DNA from: Methylotenera sp. G11
Lineage (GTDB): Bacteria; Pseudomonadota; Gammaproteobacteria; Burkholderiales; Methylophilaceae
Direction: 5' to 3'
NCBI RefSeq assembly: GCF_000799735.1
Contig: NZ_JUHH01000001.1
Span: 558,001 to 622,000 of the forward strand
DNA length: 64,000 nt
Under the pieces are notes generated by a model that had not been told where the DNA came from, ran no database searches, and saw nothing but the letters and a program-made list of their open reading frames with translations. A program made the position numbers and the translations under genes. Positions 1-7,737 of the stretch are shown here, one piece after another. Each line of letters opens with the position of its first letter. Position 1 is the stretch's first letter.

Positions 1-1251
1 CTTAGTAATGTCGTGGCCAACGCCTAATACGCCAACCAGCTCACCCAGATGGTCGTACATCGGGGTTTTGGTCGTTTCCAGTGTTTCCTGGTGATTGTCG
101 CTTGCAAACGTAACCACTTCTTCATTGACGTTGAGGCTGCCTTTGCTCACTGCCGCAAGGTCATTTTTGCGAAAAGAATCAGCCAGCTCTTTATCAAAAA
201 AGTCATAGTCAGTCCTGCCGATTATTTCATGCTCTTTCTTGCCGACAAACTTCTCGAAACGGGCGTTACAGCCAAGATATACGCCGTTAATGTCTTTTAG
301 CCACACCAGATCAGGAATGGTGTTCAAAATGGTTTTAAGTTTGGTTTCAGCGTCTTTTAGCGCATCTTTTGCCCTTGTACGCGATTCAACGAAAATCGCC
401 AGCGCAATTCCGACAAAAGTAAGGGCAAGCATGTAAAACCAGAAGTTCTGCAAGCCGGTAGCTGCAATGTCGTTGGCAAACAGACCTTTCCCCTGGAAAG
501 CGCCAAGCAAGGCCTGGATAGCGCTTATGCAGATGACCAGCGAGGCCCCGTGCTGACCGCGGCGCACGGCGCCCCACACCACGAGTGCGAACATCCAGTA
601 TCCATATGCCATCTGGCCTGAATTGGGCGCCCAATCCAGGAACGCAACCTGGCCGGCAAATAAAGTAAGAAAGAACAGCGTAAAAGTTTCAAGCAAACCC
701 CTGCCCGTGAACCAGCTATGGGGAAAGCTGCGCCATATCAAAAACAGCGGGGTTCCGAGCAGTATCCCCAGCATATCGGCCTGCCACCAGTGAAGTATAT
801 TGCCTGCAATGGTTTGCCAGCTAAGGTAACCTGCCATCAAAAGCGTAAACGGCCCGATCAGCGCACTGATAACAGGACTGACAACGGAGATCAGGACCAG
901 ATAGGCAAAATCGCGGGGTTGCTTAAGCTTAAGTTTATCGCCCAGCAGTTGATGAAAAAGCCAGCAGGCCAGCAGTGTTTCCAGTGTATTGCCTGCTGCA
1001 AGCAAGAACGAAATCGCCACAGGGTCATTCACCATCAATCCGGCAGCAACCGACCCTGCAAAAACGGCAGGCCAGTATTTCCAGCCTGCAACCAGCAAGG
1101 CTGCCAGCGCAAAACCTCCCGGTATCCAGAAAATGGTCGCGTTGCCATTCGCCGTAGATACGGTAAGCACCAGCTTGGCCAGCAATGCGTAACCCAATGC
1201 CAGGGCAGACATTCGGAACAAATCATTGCGCGAATATAGGGTAAGCTTCAT
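1..1251 (-). CDS. MASE1-PAS sensor protein, 3' part cut by the window edge
   Basis: The reading frame is open from the ATG at 1251 down to base 1, giving 417 residues; the C-terminus lies outside the window. The first ~290 residues are strongly hydrophobic with about eight membrane segments, and a WIPGGFALAALL motif near residue 40 matches the MASE1 integral membrane sensory domain. A PAS domain follows (ILNTIPDLVWLKD near residue 300, closing with GVLGVGHDITK at the edge). In this family MASE1-PAS is usually followed by GGDEF, EAL or histidine kinase domains, so the output is unknown. The gene starts 53 bp downstream of nhaA on the same strand and could be co-transcribed with it. Confidence 0.8.
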   Translation of the reverse strand, partial: MKLTLYSRNDLFRMSALALGYALLAKLVLTVSTANGNATIFWIPGGFALAALLVAGWKYWPAVFAGSVAAGLMVNDPVAISFLLAAGNTLETLLACWLFHQLLGDKLKLKQPRDFAYLVLISVVSPVISALIGPFTLLMAGYLSWQTIAGNILHWWQADMLGILLGTPLFLIWRSFPHSWFTGRGLLETFTLFFLTLFAGQVAFLDWAPNSGQMAYGYWMFALVVWGAVRRGQHGASLVICISAIQALLGAFQGKGLFANDIAATGLQNFWFYMLALTFVGIALAIFVESRTRAKDALKDAETKLKTILNTIPDLVWLKDINGVYLGCNARFEKFVGKKEHEIIGRTDYDFFDKELADSFRKNDLAAVSKGSLNVNEEVVTFASDNHQETLETTKTPMYDHLGELVGVLGVGHDITK

Positions 1252-1304
1252 GCTTTTGGGTTAAGCCTTGGTATTTTTAACAAATCATACCATCAATCAG
1301 TCGC

Positions 1305-2678
1305 TTAAACCTTGCTCCTGCCCAGCCACCACAGCCACACGAAGCCGATCAAACCAGACAGCAGCGACGCCGCCAGCACGCCAGTTTTCGCCATCAGCAA
1401 ATACTCCGGCTGATCGGCAAACCCTAATTCTGCAATAAAGATCGACATGGTAAACCCAATCCCACCCAGCACGGACACCGCTGCGATCTGACTGAATCGC
1501 GTCCCGCTCGGCAGCTGGCCTAAACCCAGCCGCAACGCCAGCCAGCAGGCGCCCGTAATGCCGATGAATTTACCGAACAGCAGCCCGGACATGACGCCTA
1601 GCATGACCGGGTGCGTAAACATCTCACCCGGCGAACTAAACTGCAGCGGAATCCCCGCATTGAACAAGGCAAATACCGGAATCACGATAAACGCTACCGG
1701 CAAATGCCAGATATGTTCCAGGCGCTGCAGCGGCGTTTGCACACCACGTACATCGTCTTCCAGCTGGTCTACGATGGCGTGAAGTTTTTCATTGGTCATC
1801 AGCGAATCATGCTGGTGGTGGCTGTGCATGAATAGCGCAAGCTGCGTTTTGATGCGCTCTATGAACAAACCAGGGTCATACTTGGACCTGGCCGGCACTG
1901 CAAACGCACCCAGCACCCCGGCAAGCGTGGCATGCACGCCTGACTGCAGCAAGGCATACCATAATAAAACCGCTACCAGGAAGTACGGCATGACTTTCCT
2001 GATGCCGGCAAAATTGAATGTGAAAAGCAAGGCAAGCAAGCCGGCAGAAACCGCCAGCCAGTGAATGGCCAGATCCTGCGTATAGAACAATGCAATCACG
2101 AGAACCGCACCCAGGTCATCTGCAATGGCAAGTGCCACAAGAAACGTGATCAGGGCTTTGGGCACCCTGCCCGCCAGCAGCACCAGCGCACCTACTGCAA
2201 ATGCAATATCCGTCGCCATAGGCACACCCCAGCCGCGGGCAGCATCGCCGTCAGGGTTAAACGCCAGGTAGATCAGCGCCGGGAATGCCATGCCGCCAAT
2301 AGCCGCAATGATAGGTAACGCTGCCTGGCGTATATCCGACAGCTCACCCACCATGATTTCGCGCTTCAGTTCCAGGCCGACCACGAAGAAAAACAGTGCC
2401 ATCAAGCCGTCATTGACCCAATGGTGAAGGCTCATGCTGATTGACCAGCCACCCACGCTGATATTCACCGGCAAATGGATCATATGCAGGTATGCCTCGG
2501 CTAAAAAGCTGTTGGCCAGGAACAGCGCAATGATTGCACTGCTCATTAACAACAAACCGCTGGTTGTCTGGCGATGAATGAATTCTTCAAACGGCGTCAG
2601 GACACGCTGAAAGGTGCGCTCCCAAGGTGCATATATAATACCGTCTGCCTTATCGGTGGGCGTCTGCTGTTGTGACAT
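1305..2678 (-). CDS. nhaA: Na+/H+ antiporter NhaA
   Basis: Inner-membrane antiporter that exports Na+ in exchange for H+, for pH and sodium homeostasis. The TDIAFA and ALAIADDLGA motifs are visible; the latter carries the adjacent ion-binding aspartates (residues ~187-188 here, equivalent to D163/D164 of E. coli NhaA). At 457 residues it is longer than the usual ~390. The extra length is a His- and Asp-rich cytoplasmic loop (HHQHD, near residue 290) seen in some proteobacterial NhaA subgroups. I start at the ATG at 2678 because the in-frame extension to 2855 has no antiporter-like sequence and overlaps the divergent ferredoxin-like gene. Confidence 0.95.
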   Translation of the reverse strand: MSQQQTPTDKADGIIYAPWERTFQRVLTPFEEFIHRQTTSGLLLMSSAIIALFLANSFLAEAYLHMIHLPVNISVGGWSISMSLHHWVNDGLMALFFFVVGLELKREIMVGELSDIRQAALPIIAAIGGMAFPALIYLAFNPDGDAARGWGVPMATDIAFAVGALVLLAGRVPKALITFLVALAIADDLGAVLVIALFYTQDLAIHWLAVSAGLLALLFTFNFAGIRKVMPYFLVAVLLWYALLQSGVHATLAGVLGAFAVPARSKYDPGLFIERIKTQLALFMHSHHQHDSLMTNEKLHAIVDQLEDDVRGVQTPLQRLEHIWHLPVAFIVIPVFALFNAGIPLQFSSPGEMFTHPVMLGVMSGLLFGKFIGITGACWLALRLGLGQLPSGTRFSQIAAVSVLGGIGFTMSIFIAELGFADQPEYLLMAKTGVLAASLLSGLIGFVWLWWLGRSKV

Positions 2679-2832
2679 AGTGATTCCGGCTGGTTTTGAT
2701 TTTAATATAGTGTATTCAGAAGTCAGGGTGATACGCTGAGCCCCATGCCTCATTGTAAACCGATATAGCCTGTTTGAAGCCCGCCTGCACGCCAAAAAAC
2801 AAGGTGTTACAATAAGCACCGTATGTAAACGT

Positions 2833-3048
2833 ATGTCCATGGATATGATGAACACCGCCCCGGAAGATGAAGTGATGTGTCAGTGCAGCGGCACCAGGAA
2901 AAGCAACATTCAAGCCTTGTTCGAACAGGGAATGGATATCGATGCCATTTCAAGATGGACAGGTGCGCTCTCGGGCTGCGGTGGCTGTGAATGGGATATT
3001 GCAGAGTTTCTGAACGCGCTGGGCGAACAAAAGAAAAACAGCTTGTAG
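2833..3048 (+). CDS. Small BFD-type [2Fe-2S] protein
   Basis: A 71-residue protein with the spacing of bacterioferritin-associated ferredoxin (Fer2_BFD) domains: a CQC pair near residue 17 and a CGGC pair near residue 50, joined by a helical stretch (NIQALFEQGMDIDAI). Four cysteines in C-x-C and C-x2-C pairs would bind one [2Fe-2S] cluster. Family members act in iron release from bacterioferritin or as electron-transfer modules. No bacterioferritin gene is nearby, so its role is open. Several ATGs lie close together (2833, 2839, 2845, 2848) with no clear ribosome-binding site, so the start is uncertain by up to five codons. It diverges from nhaA. Confidence 0.75.
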   Translation: MSMDMMNTAPEDEVMCQCSGTRKSNIQALFEQGMDIDAISRWTGALSGCGGCEWDIAEFLNALGEQKKNSL

Positions 3049-3104
3049 CAGCCCGCCTGGTTTAAGCCGATTTTCTTTTAAACCAGTCAGGTTCTAAAAC
3101 GGCA

Positions 3105-3557
3105 TTACCACTTCTGGGTGTCTTTAATATCAATGACTTTATCTGCCCGGGATTTTTCCCTGCCAGTGGCAACAGGTTCGTTAAGATGTTTTGAAAAACT
3201 CGTCATGTCGGAAAACCTTGCGCAGTTGATGCCTTTTTCTTTCAGGTTAGTAATAATCTTGTCGAATCCCGGATCATTACTCAGGATAGAAAACTGCTCA
3301 TCCGGATGCTGAATCGCCAGTTCACCCAGCTGGAAAGCAATGTTGAAATCAATCGTATTGCGCCGCCCGTTATCAAACTGTATATACTCGGCGTCTGTGC
3401 CCAGGGGTTGCAAAGCACATGCCAGAGCAAGGGGAATCACGTTATGGTGCGCCCCCAGGTAAATCTTGATGATCAATTTTTGAGCGCTTTTACTGATAAG
3501 GATGGAATTCCCTACATGCGTATTGTCATAATCAATAAAAACATAATGCGTTTGCAT
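3105..3557 (-). CDS. PIN-like domain protein
   Basis: A 150-residue protein resembling single-domain PIN/NYN-fold proteins. It opens with a hydrophobic strand ending in acidic residues (VFIDYDNTHVG), has a central DFNIAFQLGELA helix, and then a SILSNDPGFDKII strand-loop. This is the usual placement of the metal-binding acidic residues of PIN nucleases. PIN domains are typically RNases, but the substrate here cannot be told. No antitoxin-like partner overlaps it, so I do not call it a toxin. It stands alone between the small ferredoxin-like gene and the glycosyltransferase. Confidence 0.6.
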   Translation of the reverse strand: MQTHYVFIDYDNTHVGNSILISKSAQKLIIKIYLGAHHNVIPLALACALQPLGTDAEYIQFDNGRRNTIDFNIAFQLGELAIQHPDEQFSILSNDPGFDKIITNLKEKGINCARFSDMTSFSKHLNEPVATGREKSRADKVIDIKDTQKW

Positions 3558-3829
3558 GATGTGGCCTCTGAAATGTCATATGGCTATTATATACATCCAG
3601 CCGCAGACAAAGTCTATATATTCTGATTGAATCCGCTACGCTGAATCTTTGTACAGTACACGATTTGACCACAATGACAGCAATACGATCATCACCTGCC
3701 GCCAAATGATTTTTTCAGGATATTTAGCATGCCGCATACACCGTAATAGTTGTTTATGGTTTAAAGTTCGGCTGAGTGAATTGAATATCGAATATGCAAT
3801 TTAATAACTAACTTCAGACTTGTATTAAT

Positions 3830-4801
3830 ATGATTAAAAACCGCCAAAGCATTCTTGTTTTAACCTCCAGCAGCACAGGCAATAACGTTTTCATGACGCC
3901 TGCGATAAAACTGCTCCGAAAAATGCTGCCGGACAGCATGATCGAAGTCGTCGCATTAACCAAATTAAGCGCAGAGGTTTTCAGCGCCAACCCTTATATC
4001 AACCGCCTGCACATCATCAAAAGCGCATCCGCTTTCGATAAACTGGCAGAGAATTTCGACCACGTCATTCCGCTACACCCGAATACGATCAAAAAATACA
4101 GGTCTATCAGCACAAAGACTCACGCTTTGCCGCGCATTACCAACGACTACCACCATGCAGACCAGCTGCTGGATCATGTCGCAAAACTCCTGGACACAAC
4201 CGTTGAGATCACGGACAGACAATACTCGCTAGGTAGTCCGGCCAGGAATTTCATCATTGAAAAATCGTTTTATGAGAACAGGCCGATCATCAATATCCAC
4301 CTCGGCAGTGCAAGAGCCAACCTGCATGGCTGGAAATTCTGGTACACCAACCGCGCAGAAGAAGAAAAAGTCTGGAATACCGAAAACTATATTGCCTTAG
4401 GCCAGAAACTGCTTGAACATTACCCGAACCTGACCATCACCCTTACCGGCAGCAAAAGCGAGTCGTTCCTGGCTGAGCGATTCGTAAAAAAAATACCGGG
4501 AGCCATCAACCTTACCGGCAAAACAACCGTGCAGGATCTGCTTCAGCATATCGGCAATTGTGATCTATTCATATCGCATGACTGCGGGGTGCTGCATATT
4601 GCTTCAGCAACCAGTACGCCGATTATCGCGCTATTTGGCCCGACCAGCGCAGTCAGGACAGGCCCCTACCCGAAACGGCCTGACAACATTGTGATCAAAA
4701 AAGAAAACATGTCGGATATTAAAGTCAGTGACGTGATTGAGTCCGTAAACCATTTATTATCCGGGCAAAAACCGGCACTGTCTGCCTCAGGTGCAGCTTA
4801 G
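3830..4801 (+). CDS. Glycosyltransferase family 9 (heptosyltransferase-like)
   Basis: A 323-residue protein of the GT9 family, whose members transfer ADP-heptose or related sugars to lipopolysaccharide core. The N-terminal half has the SSSTGNNVFMTPAIKLLRKM opening (GDxxxxTPai-like). The C-terminal half has the nucleotide-sugar-binding signature SHDCGVLHIASATSTPIIALFGPT near residues 249-270. It is isolated rather than in an LPS operon, so donor and acceptor are unknown. A short hairpin without a T-tract (arms 4812-4819 and 4831-4838) follows the stop codon. Confidence 0.85.
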   Translation: MIKNRQSILVLTSSSTGNNVFMTPAIKLLRKMLPDSMIEVVALTKLSAEVFSANPYINRLHIIKSASAFDKLAENFDHVIPLHPNTIKKYRSISTKTHALPRITNDYHHADQLLDHVAKLLDTTVEITDRQYSLGSPARNFIIEKSFYENRPIINIHLGSARANLHGWKFWYTNRAEEEKVWNTENYIALGQKLLEHYPNLTITLTGSKSESFLAERFVKKIPGAINLTGKTTVQDLLQHIGNCDLFISHDCGVLHIASATSTPIIALFGPTSAVRTGPYPKRPDNIVIKKENMSDIKVSDVIESVNHLLSGQKPALSASGAA

Positions 4802-4870
4802 CACCGGGGGCATGCAACGTCATGGTGAGCCGTTGCATTCGAACGCGCCCAACGGAGAAATTTAAGTGAA

Positions 4871-4898
4871 AAAGGCCTGCGCTTATGCGCAGGCCTTT
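4871..4898 (-). terminator. Intrinsic terminator downstream of tRNA-Lys
   Basis: A perfect 12-bp stem (4871-4882 with 4887-4898, 4-nt loop) reads on the minus strand into a run of T residues. It sits just past the 3' end of the tRNA gene and also separates it from the convergent glycosyltransferase gene. Confidence 0.8.
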
Positions 4899-4906
4899 GG
4901 TGTGAC

Positions 4907-4982
4907 TGGTAGGAGATGCGAGGCTCGAACTCGCGACAAACGGATTAAGAGTCCGCTGCTCTACCAACTGAGCTAATCTCCC
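4907..4982 (-). tRNA. tRNA-Lys(CTT)
   Basis: The minus strand reads as a complete 76-nt cloverleaf: acceptor GGGAGAT pairing with ATCTCCT (a terminal G-U), D-arm AGCTCAGTTGGTAGAGC, anticodon stem-loop GCGGA-CTCTTAA-TCCGT with anticodon CTT, T-arm with GTTCGAGCC, and an encoded CCA end. It decodes AAG lysine codons. Confidence 0.97.
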
Positions 4983-5057
4983 GATGCCCGTATTATAAGG
5001 CTTTGCAGGTATTTATTAAACACTTATCGCGTCTGACCTACTATTAAAATCGCATAT

Positions 5058-7664
5058 TTAAGCACTATGCATCAGCATGTTGGGGTCTGTGGCTTCAGCC
5101 TCTTTAACGCGCTGTGCAATATGCGCCAGGGCTTCATCCACCTGGTCAATCAGTATCAGGCATAGATCGCCTTCACCCAGACATGACAGCGCGGTATCGA
5201 TCGCCAGGAACTCGCCACGGATCTCGTCGATTTTCGTGGCACGTTTAGCGTTCAGCAGTCCTTTTTGCAAAAGCTGCAATACTTCACCGTCAGCGCGCCC
5301 ACGCTGGCATTGATCCTGATACAGGATTACCTCATCAAAGGCATCACCGACAATCTCTGATTGGCGCATGATATCCACATCACGCCTGTCACCGGCACCG
5401 CTGATCACGACAATGCGTTTTTTTGCAGGGATATTCTCTACAGCCGATACCAGCGCAAGTATCGCATCCGGGTTGTGGCCATAATCGGCAATCACATTGG
5501 CACCGCGATATTCGAATACGTTAAACCTGCCGGGCGCAGTCGCGGCATCGTTAACAAAGGTGCTGATACCGGTCTGTATGGTTTTCCAGTCAACATTCAA
5601 AGCCCAGGCTGCGGCAATGGCTGCCATGGCATTTTCAACCTGGAAGCCGATCATGCCGTTTCTGGTAATGGGGATTGATGCCAGGTCAAAGCGCTGCTCA
5701 TCCTGATTCTGGGCCGCAACAATCTGGTTATTTTCCACATATACGACACGGTGCCCCTGCGCACGATGCGTTGCCATGACCGGGTGCTCGCGGTCATAAG
5801 TGAAGAATGTCACCGCTCCCGGGCAGGCAGCAGCCATCGCCACGGTCATGGGGTCAGCCGCATTCAATACGGCCATACCATCGGGCGCCACATTCTGCAC
5901 GACCACACGCTTCACCACCGCCAGGTCTTCTACCGTTGTAATAAAACTTAAGCCCAGGTGATCGCCAACGCCGATATTGGTCACGATTGCAACATTGCAG
6001 CGATCAAATGCCAGCCCCTCACGCAGGACACCGCCGCGGGCAGTCTCCAGCACCGCCGCGTCCACATCGGGATGCATCAGCACATTACGCGCACTCTTGG
6101 GCCCGCTGCAATCACCGGTATCGATGCGCTTGCCCTGGATATAAACGCCATCCGAGTTGGTCATGCCGACCCGTAACCCCTGGCAGCCAAGGATGTGCGC
6201 GGTCAGGCGCACCGTAGTCGTTTTACCGTTGGTGCCGGCAACCGTCACCAACGGAATGCGCCCATTATCCCCCGGCGCGAACATCGATGAAACAATAGCC
6301 TCGCCTACAGGCCTGCTTTTGCCGAAAGATGGTTGCAGATGCATGCGCAAACCCGGTGCGGCATTGGCCTCGACAATGCCGCCGCCCTGCTCTTCCAGCG
6401 GGTAAATAACGCTATCACACACGGCATCGATACCGCAGATATCCAGTCCCACCATCTGTGCTGCCGCAACCGCGCTGGCTGCCAGGTCAGGATGGACATC
6501 GTCGGTAACGTCCGTGGCTGTGCCGCCGGTACTTAAATTGGCGTTATTACGCAATATGACGCGTGCGCCTTTACTGGGCACTGAATCCAGCGTCAGGCCC
6601 TGCTCGGACAGGCAGGAAATGGCAATATCATCAATACGGATCTTGGTCAGCGATGTTGCATGCCCGGAGCCGCGACGCGGGTCGCTGTTAACAAGGTCAA
6701 CCAAAGCCTGAACGGTACTGCTGCCGTCACCGATCACCAGTGGCGGCTCGCGCCTTGCTGCGGCAACCAGTTGATTGCCGACAACCAGCAGGCGAAAATC
6801 GCTGCCCGGGATATATTTCTCCACCAGCACGTCTTCACGGACCGCGCTGGCAGCAGCATAAGCCGCATTGAGCTGCTCGCGGGTACTGATGTTGACAGTA
6901 ACACCTTTCCCCTGGTTGCCATCTTTAGGTTTGACGACTACCGGGCCGGCAATTTCAGCCATGGCACGCCAGGCATCTTCGATGTCTGTGACTTCGCGCC
7001 CGACAGGCACCGGAACACCGGCAGCATCCAGCAGTTTTTTAGTGAGCTCCTTGTCCTGGGCAATCGCTTCTGCAATCGCGCTGCTGCAATCGGTTTCCGC
7101 AGCCTGGATCCGGCGCTGACGGCTGCCCCAGCCGAACTGAACCAGGCTGCCTTCGGTTAATCGGCGGTATGGAATGTCTCTTGCGGCTGCCGCTTCAACA
7201 ATCGCGCCGGTACTGGGCCCAAGGCGCACATCTTCATCCAGGTCCTTAAGCTCGGCTATGGCGGCCACAAGATCGAAAGGCTTATCATCTACGGCGGTCA
7301 GGCACAACTGCTCCGCCAGTTCCAATGCCCGGCGCCCGACGGCCTCTTCGCTATACTCGATCACCACCTGAAACACATTGGGTTCCGGTGTCGTAGCGGT
7401 ACGGCTGAACGTAACCGGGCAGCCGGATTGCGCCTGCAGCGCGAGCGAAGCCACCTGAAGCACATGCGCCATCGCCACAGGACCGGAGTGTCCCATCAGC
7501 TGCAGCTGCCCGATTTCAGGAAAACGCTCTCGCAACCTTGCTTCAAAACCATCGATACTATCAATCCTGCATTCTTGATCGGTGCATGACACCACCGCCT
7601 CAATAGAGGTGTGGCGACTCCACAGATTAGGGCCACGTAGCGCACGTATGCGTGATACTTCCAT
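5058..7664 (-). CDS. cphA: Cyanophycin synthetase CphA
   Basis: An 868-residue, full-length CphA that polymerises Asp and Arg into cyanophycin (multi-L-arginyl-poly-L-aspartate), a nitrogen store. The N-terminal domain opens with IRALRGPNLWSRH. The central ATP-grasp domain (about residues 215-475, GPVVVKPKDGNQGKGVTV) ligates Asp. The C-terminal Mur-ligase-like domain (from about residue 480) has an intact VAGTNGKTTTVRLTAH P-loop and the downstream half with IADYGHNPDA, and ligates Arg. An AGGAAAA ribosome-binding site precedes the ATG at 7664. It lies 73 bp downstream of cphA' on the same strand, so the pair is probably an operon. No cyanophycinase gene is seen in the window. Confidence 0.95.
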   Translation of the reverse strand: MEVSRIRALRGPNLWSRHTSIEAVVSCTDQECRIDSIDGFEARLRERFPEIGQLQLMGHSGPVAMAHVLQVASLALQAQSGCPVTFSRTATTPEPNVFQVVIEYSEEAVGRRALELAEQLCLTAVDDKPFDLVAAIAELKDLDEDVRLGPSTGAIVEAAAARDIPYRRLTEGSLVQFGWGSRQRRIQAAETDCSSAIAEAIAQDKELTKKLLDAAGVPVPVGREVTDIEDAWRAMAEIAGPVVVKPKDGNQGKGVTVNISTREQLNAAYAAASAVREDVLVEKYIPGSDFRLLVVGNQLVAAARREPPLVIGDGSSTVQALVDLVNSDPRRGSGHATSLTKIRIDDIAISCLSEQGLTLDSVPSKGARVILRNNANLSTGGTATDVTDDVHPDLAASAVAAAQMVGLDICGIDAVCDSVIYPLEEQGGGIVEANAAPGLRMHLQPSFGKSRPVGEAIVSSMFAPGDNGRIPLVTVAGTNGKTTTVRLTAHILGCQGLRVGMTNSDGVYIQGKRIDTGDCSGPKSARNVLMHPDVDAAVLETARGGVLREGLAFDRCNVAIVTNIGVGDHLGLSFITTVEDLAVVKRVVVQNVAPDGMAVLNAADPMTVAMAAACPGAVTFFTYDREHPVMATHRAQGHRVVYVENNQIVAAQNQDEQRFDLASIPITRNGMIGFQVENAMAAIAAAWALNVDWKTIQTGISTFVNDAATAPGRFNVFEYRGANVIADYGHNPDAILALVSAVENIPAKKRIVVISGAGDRRDVDIMRQSEIVGDAFDEVILYQDQCQRGRADGEVLQLLQKGLLNAKRATKIDEIRGEFLAIDTALSCLGEGDLCLILIDQVDEALAHIAQRVKEAEATDPNMLMHSA

Positions 7665-7737
7665 TAAACAATTTTCCTCGTATTTAAGTTCTAGCGCGTA
7701 TTCATCAAAGCAAACAATGGGTTAAGTGCGGGTATTC

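Noticed and set aside
718-1239. 173-codon plus-strand frame
   Set aside because: It is antisense to the MASE1 membrane domain, whose hydrophobic sequence and family motif are clear. The plus-strand product is basic, Gln/Cys-rich and unlike any protein family.
2679-2855. N-terminal extension of nhaA by 59 codons
   Set aside because: It is not antiporter-like and overlaps the divergent [2Fe-2S] protein gene; the ATG at 2678 gives a normal N-terminus.
3105-3557. Toxin-antitoxin module based on the PIN-like protein
   Set aside because: There is no small overlapping or adjacent partner gene; the neighbours are a ferredoxin-like gene and a glycosyltransferase in other contexts.
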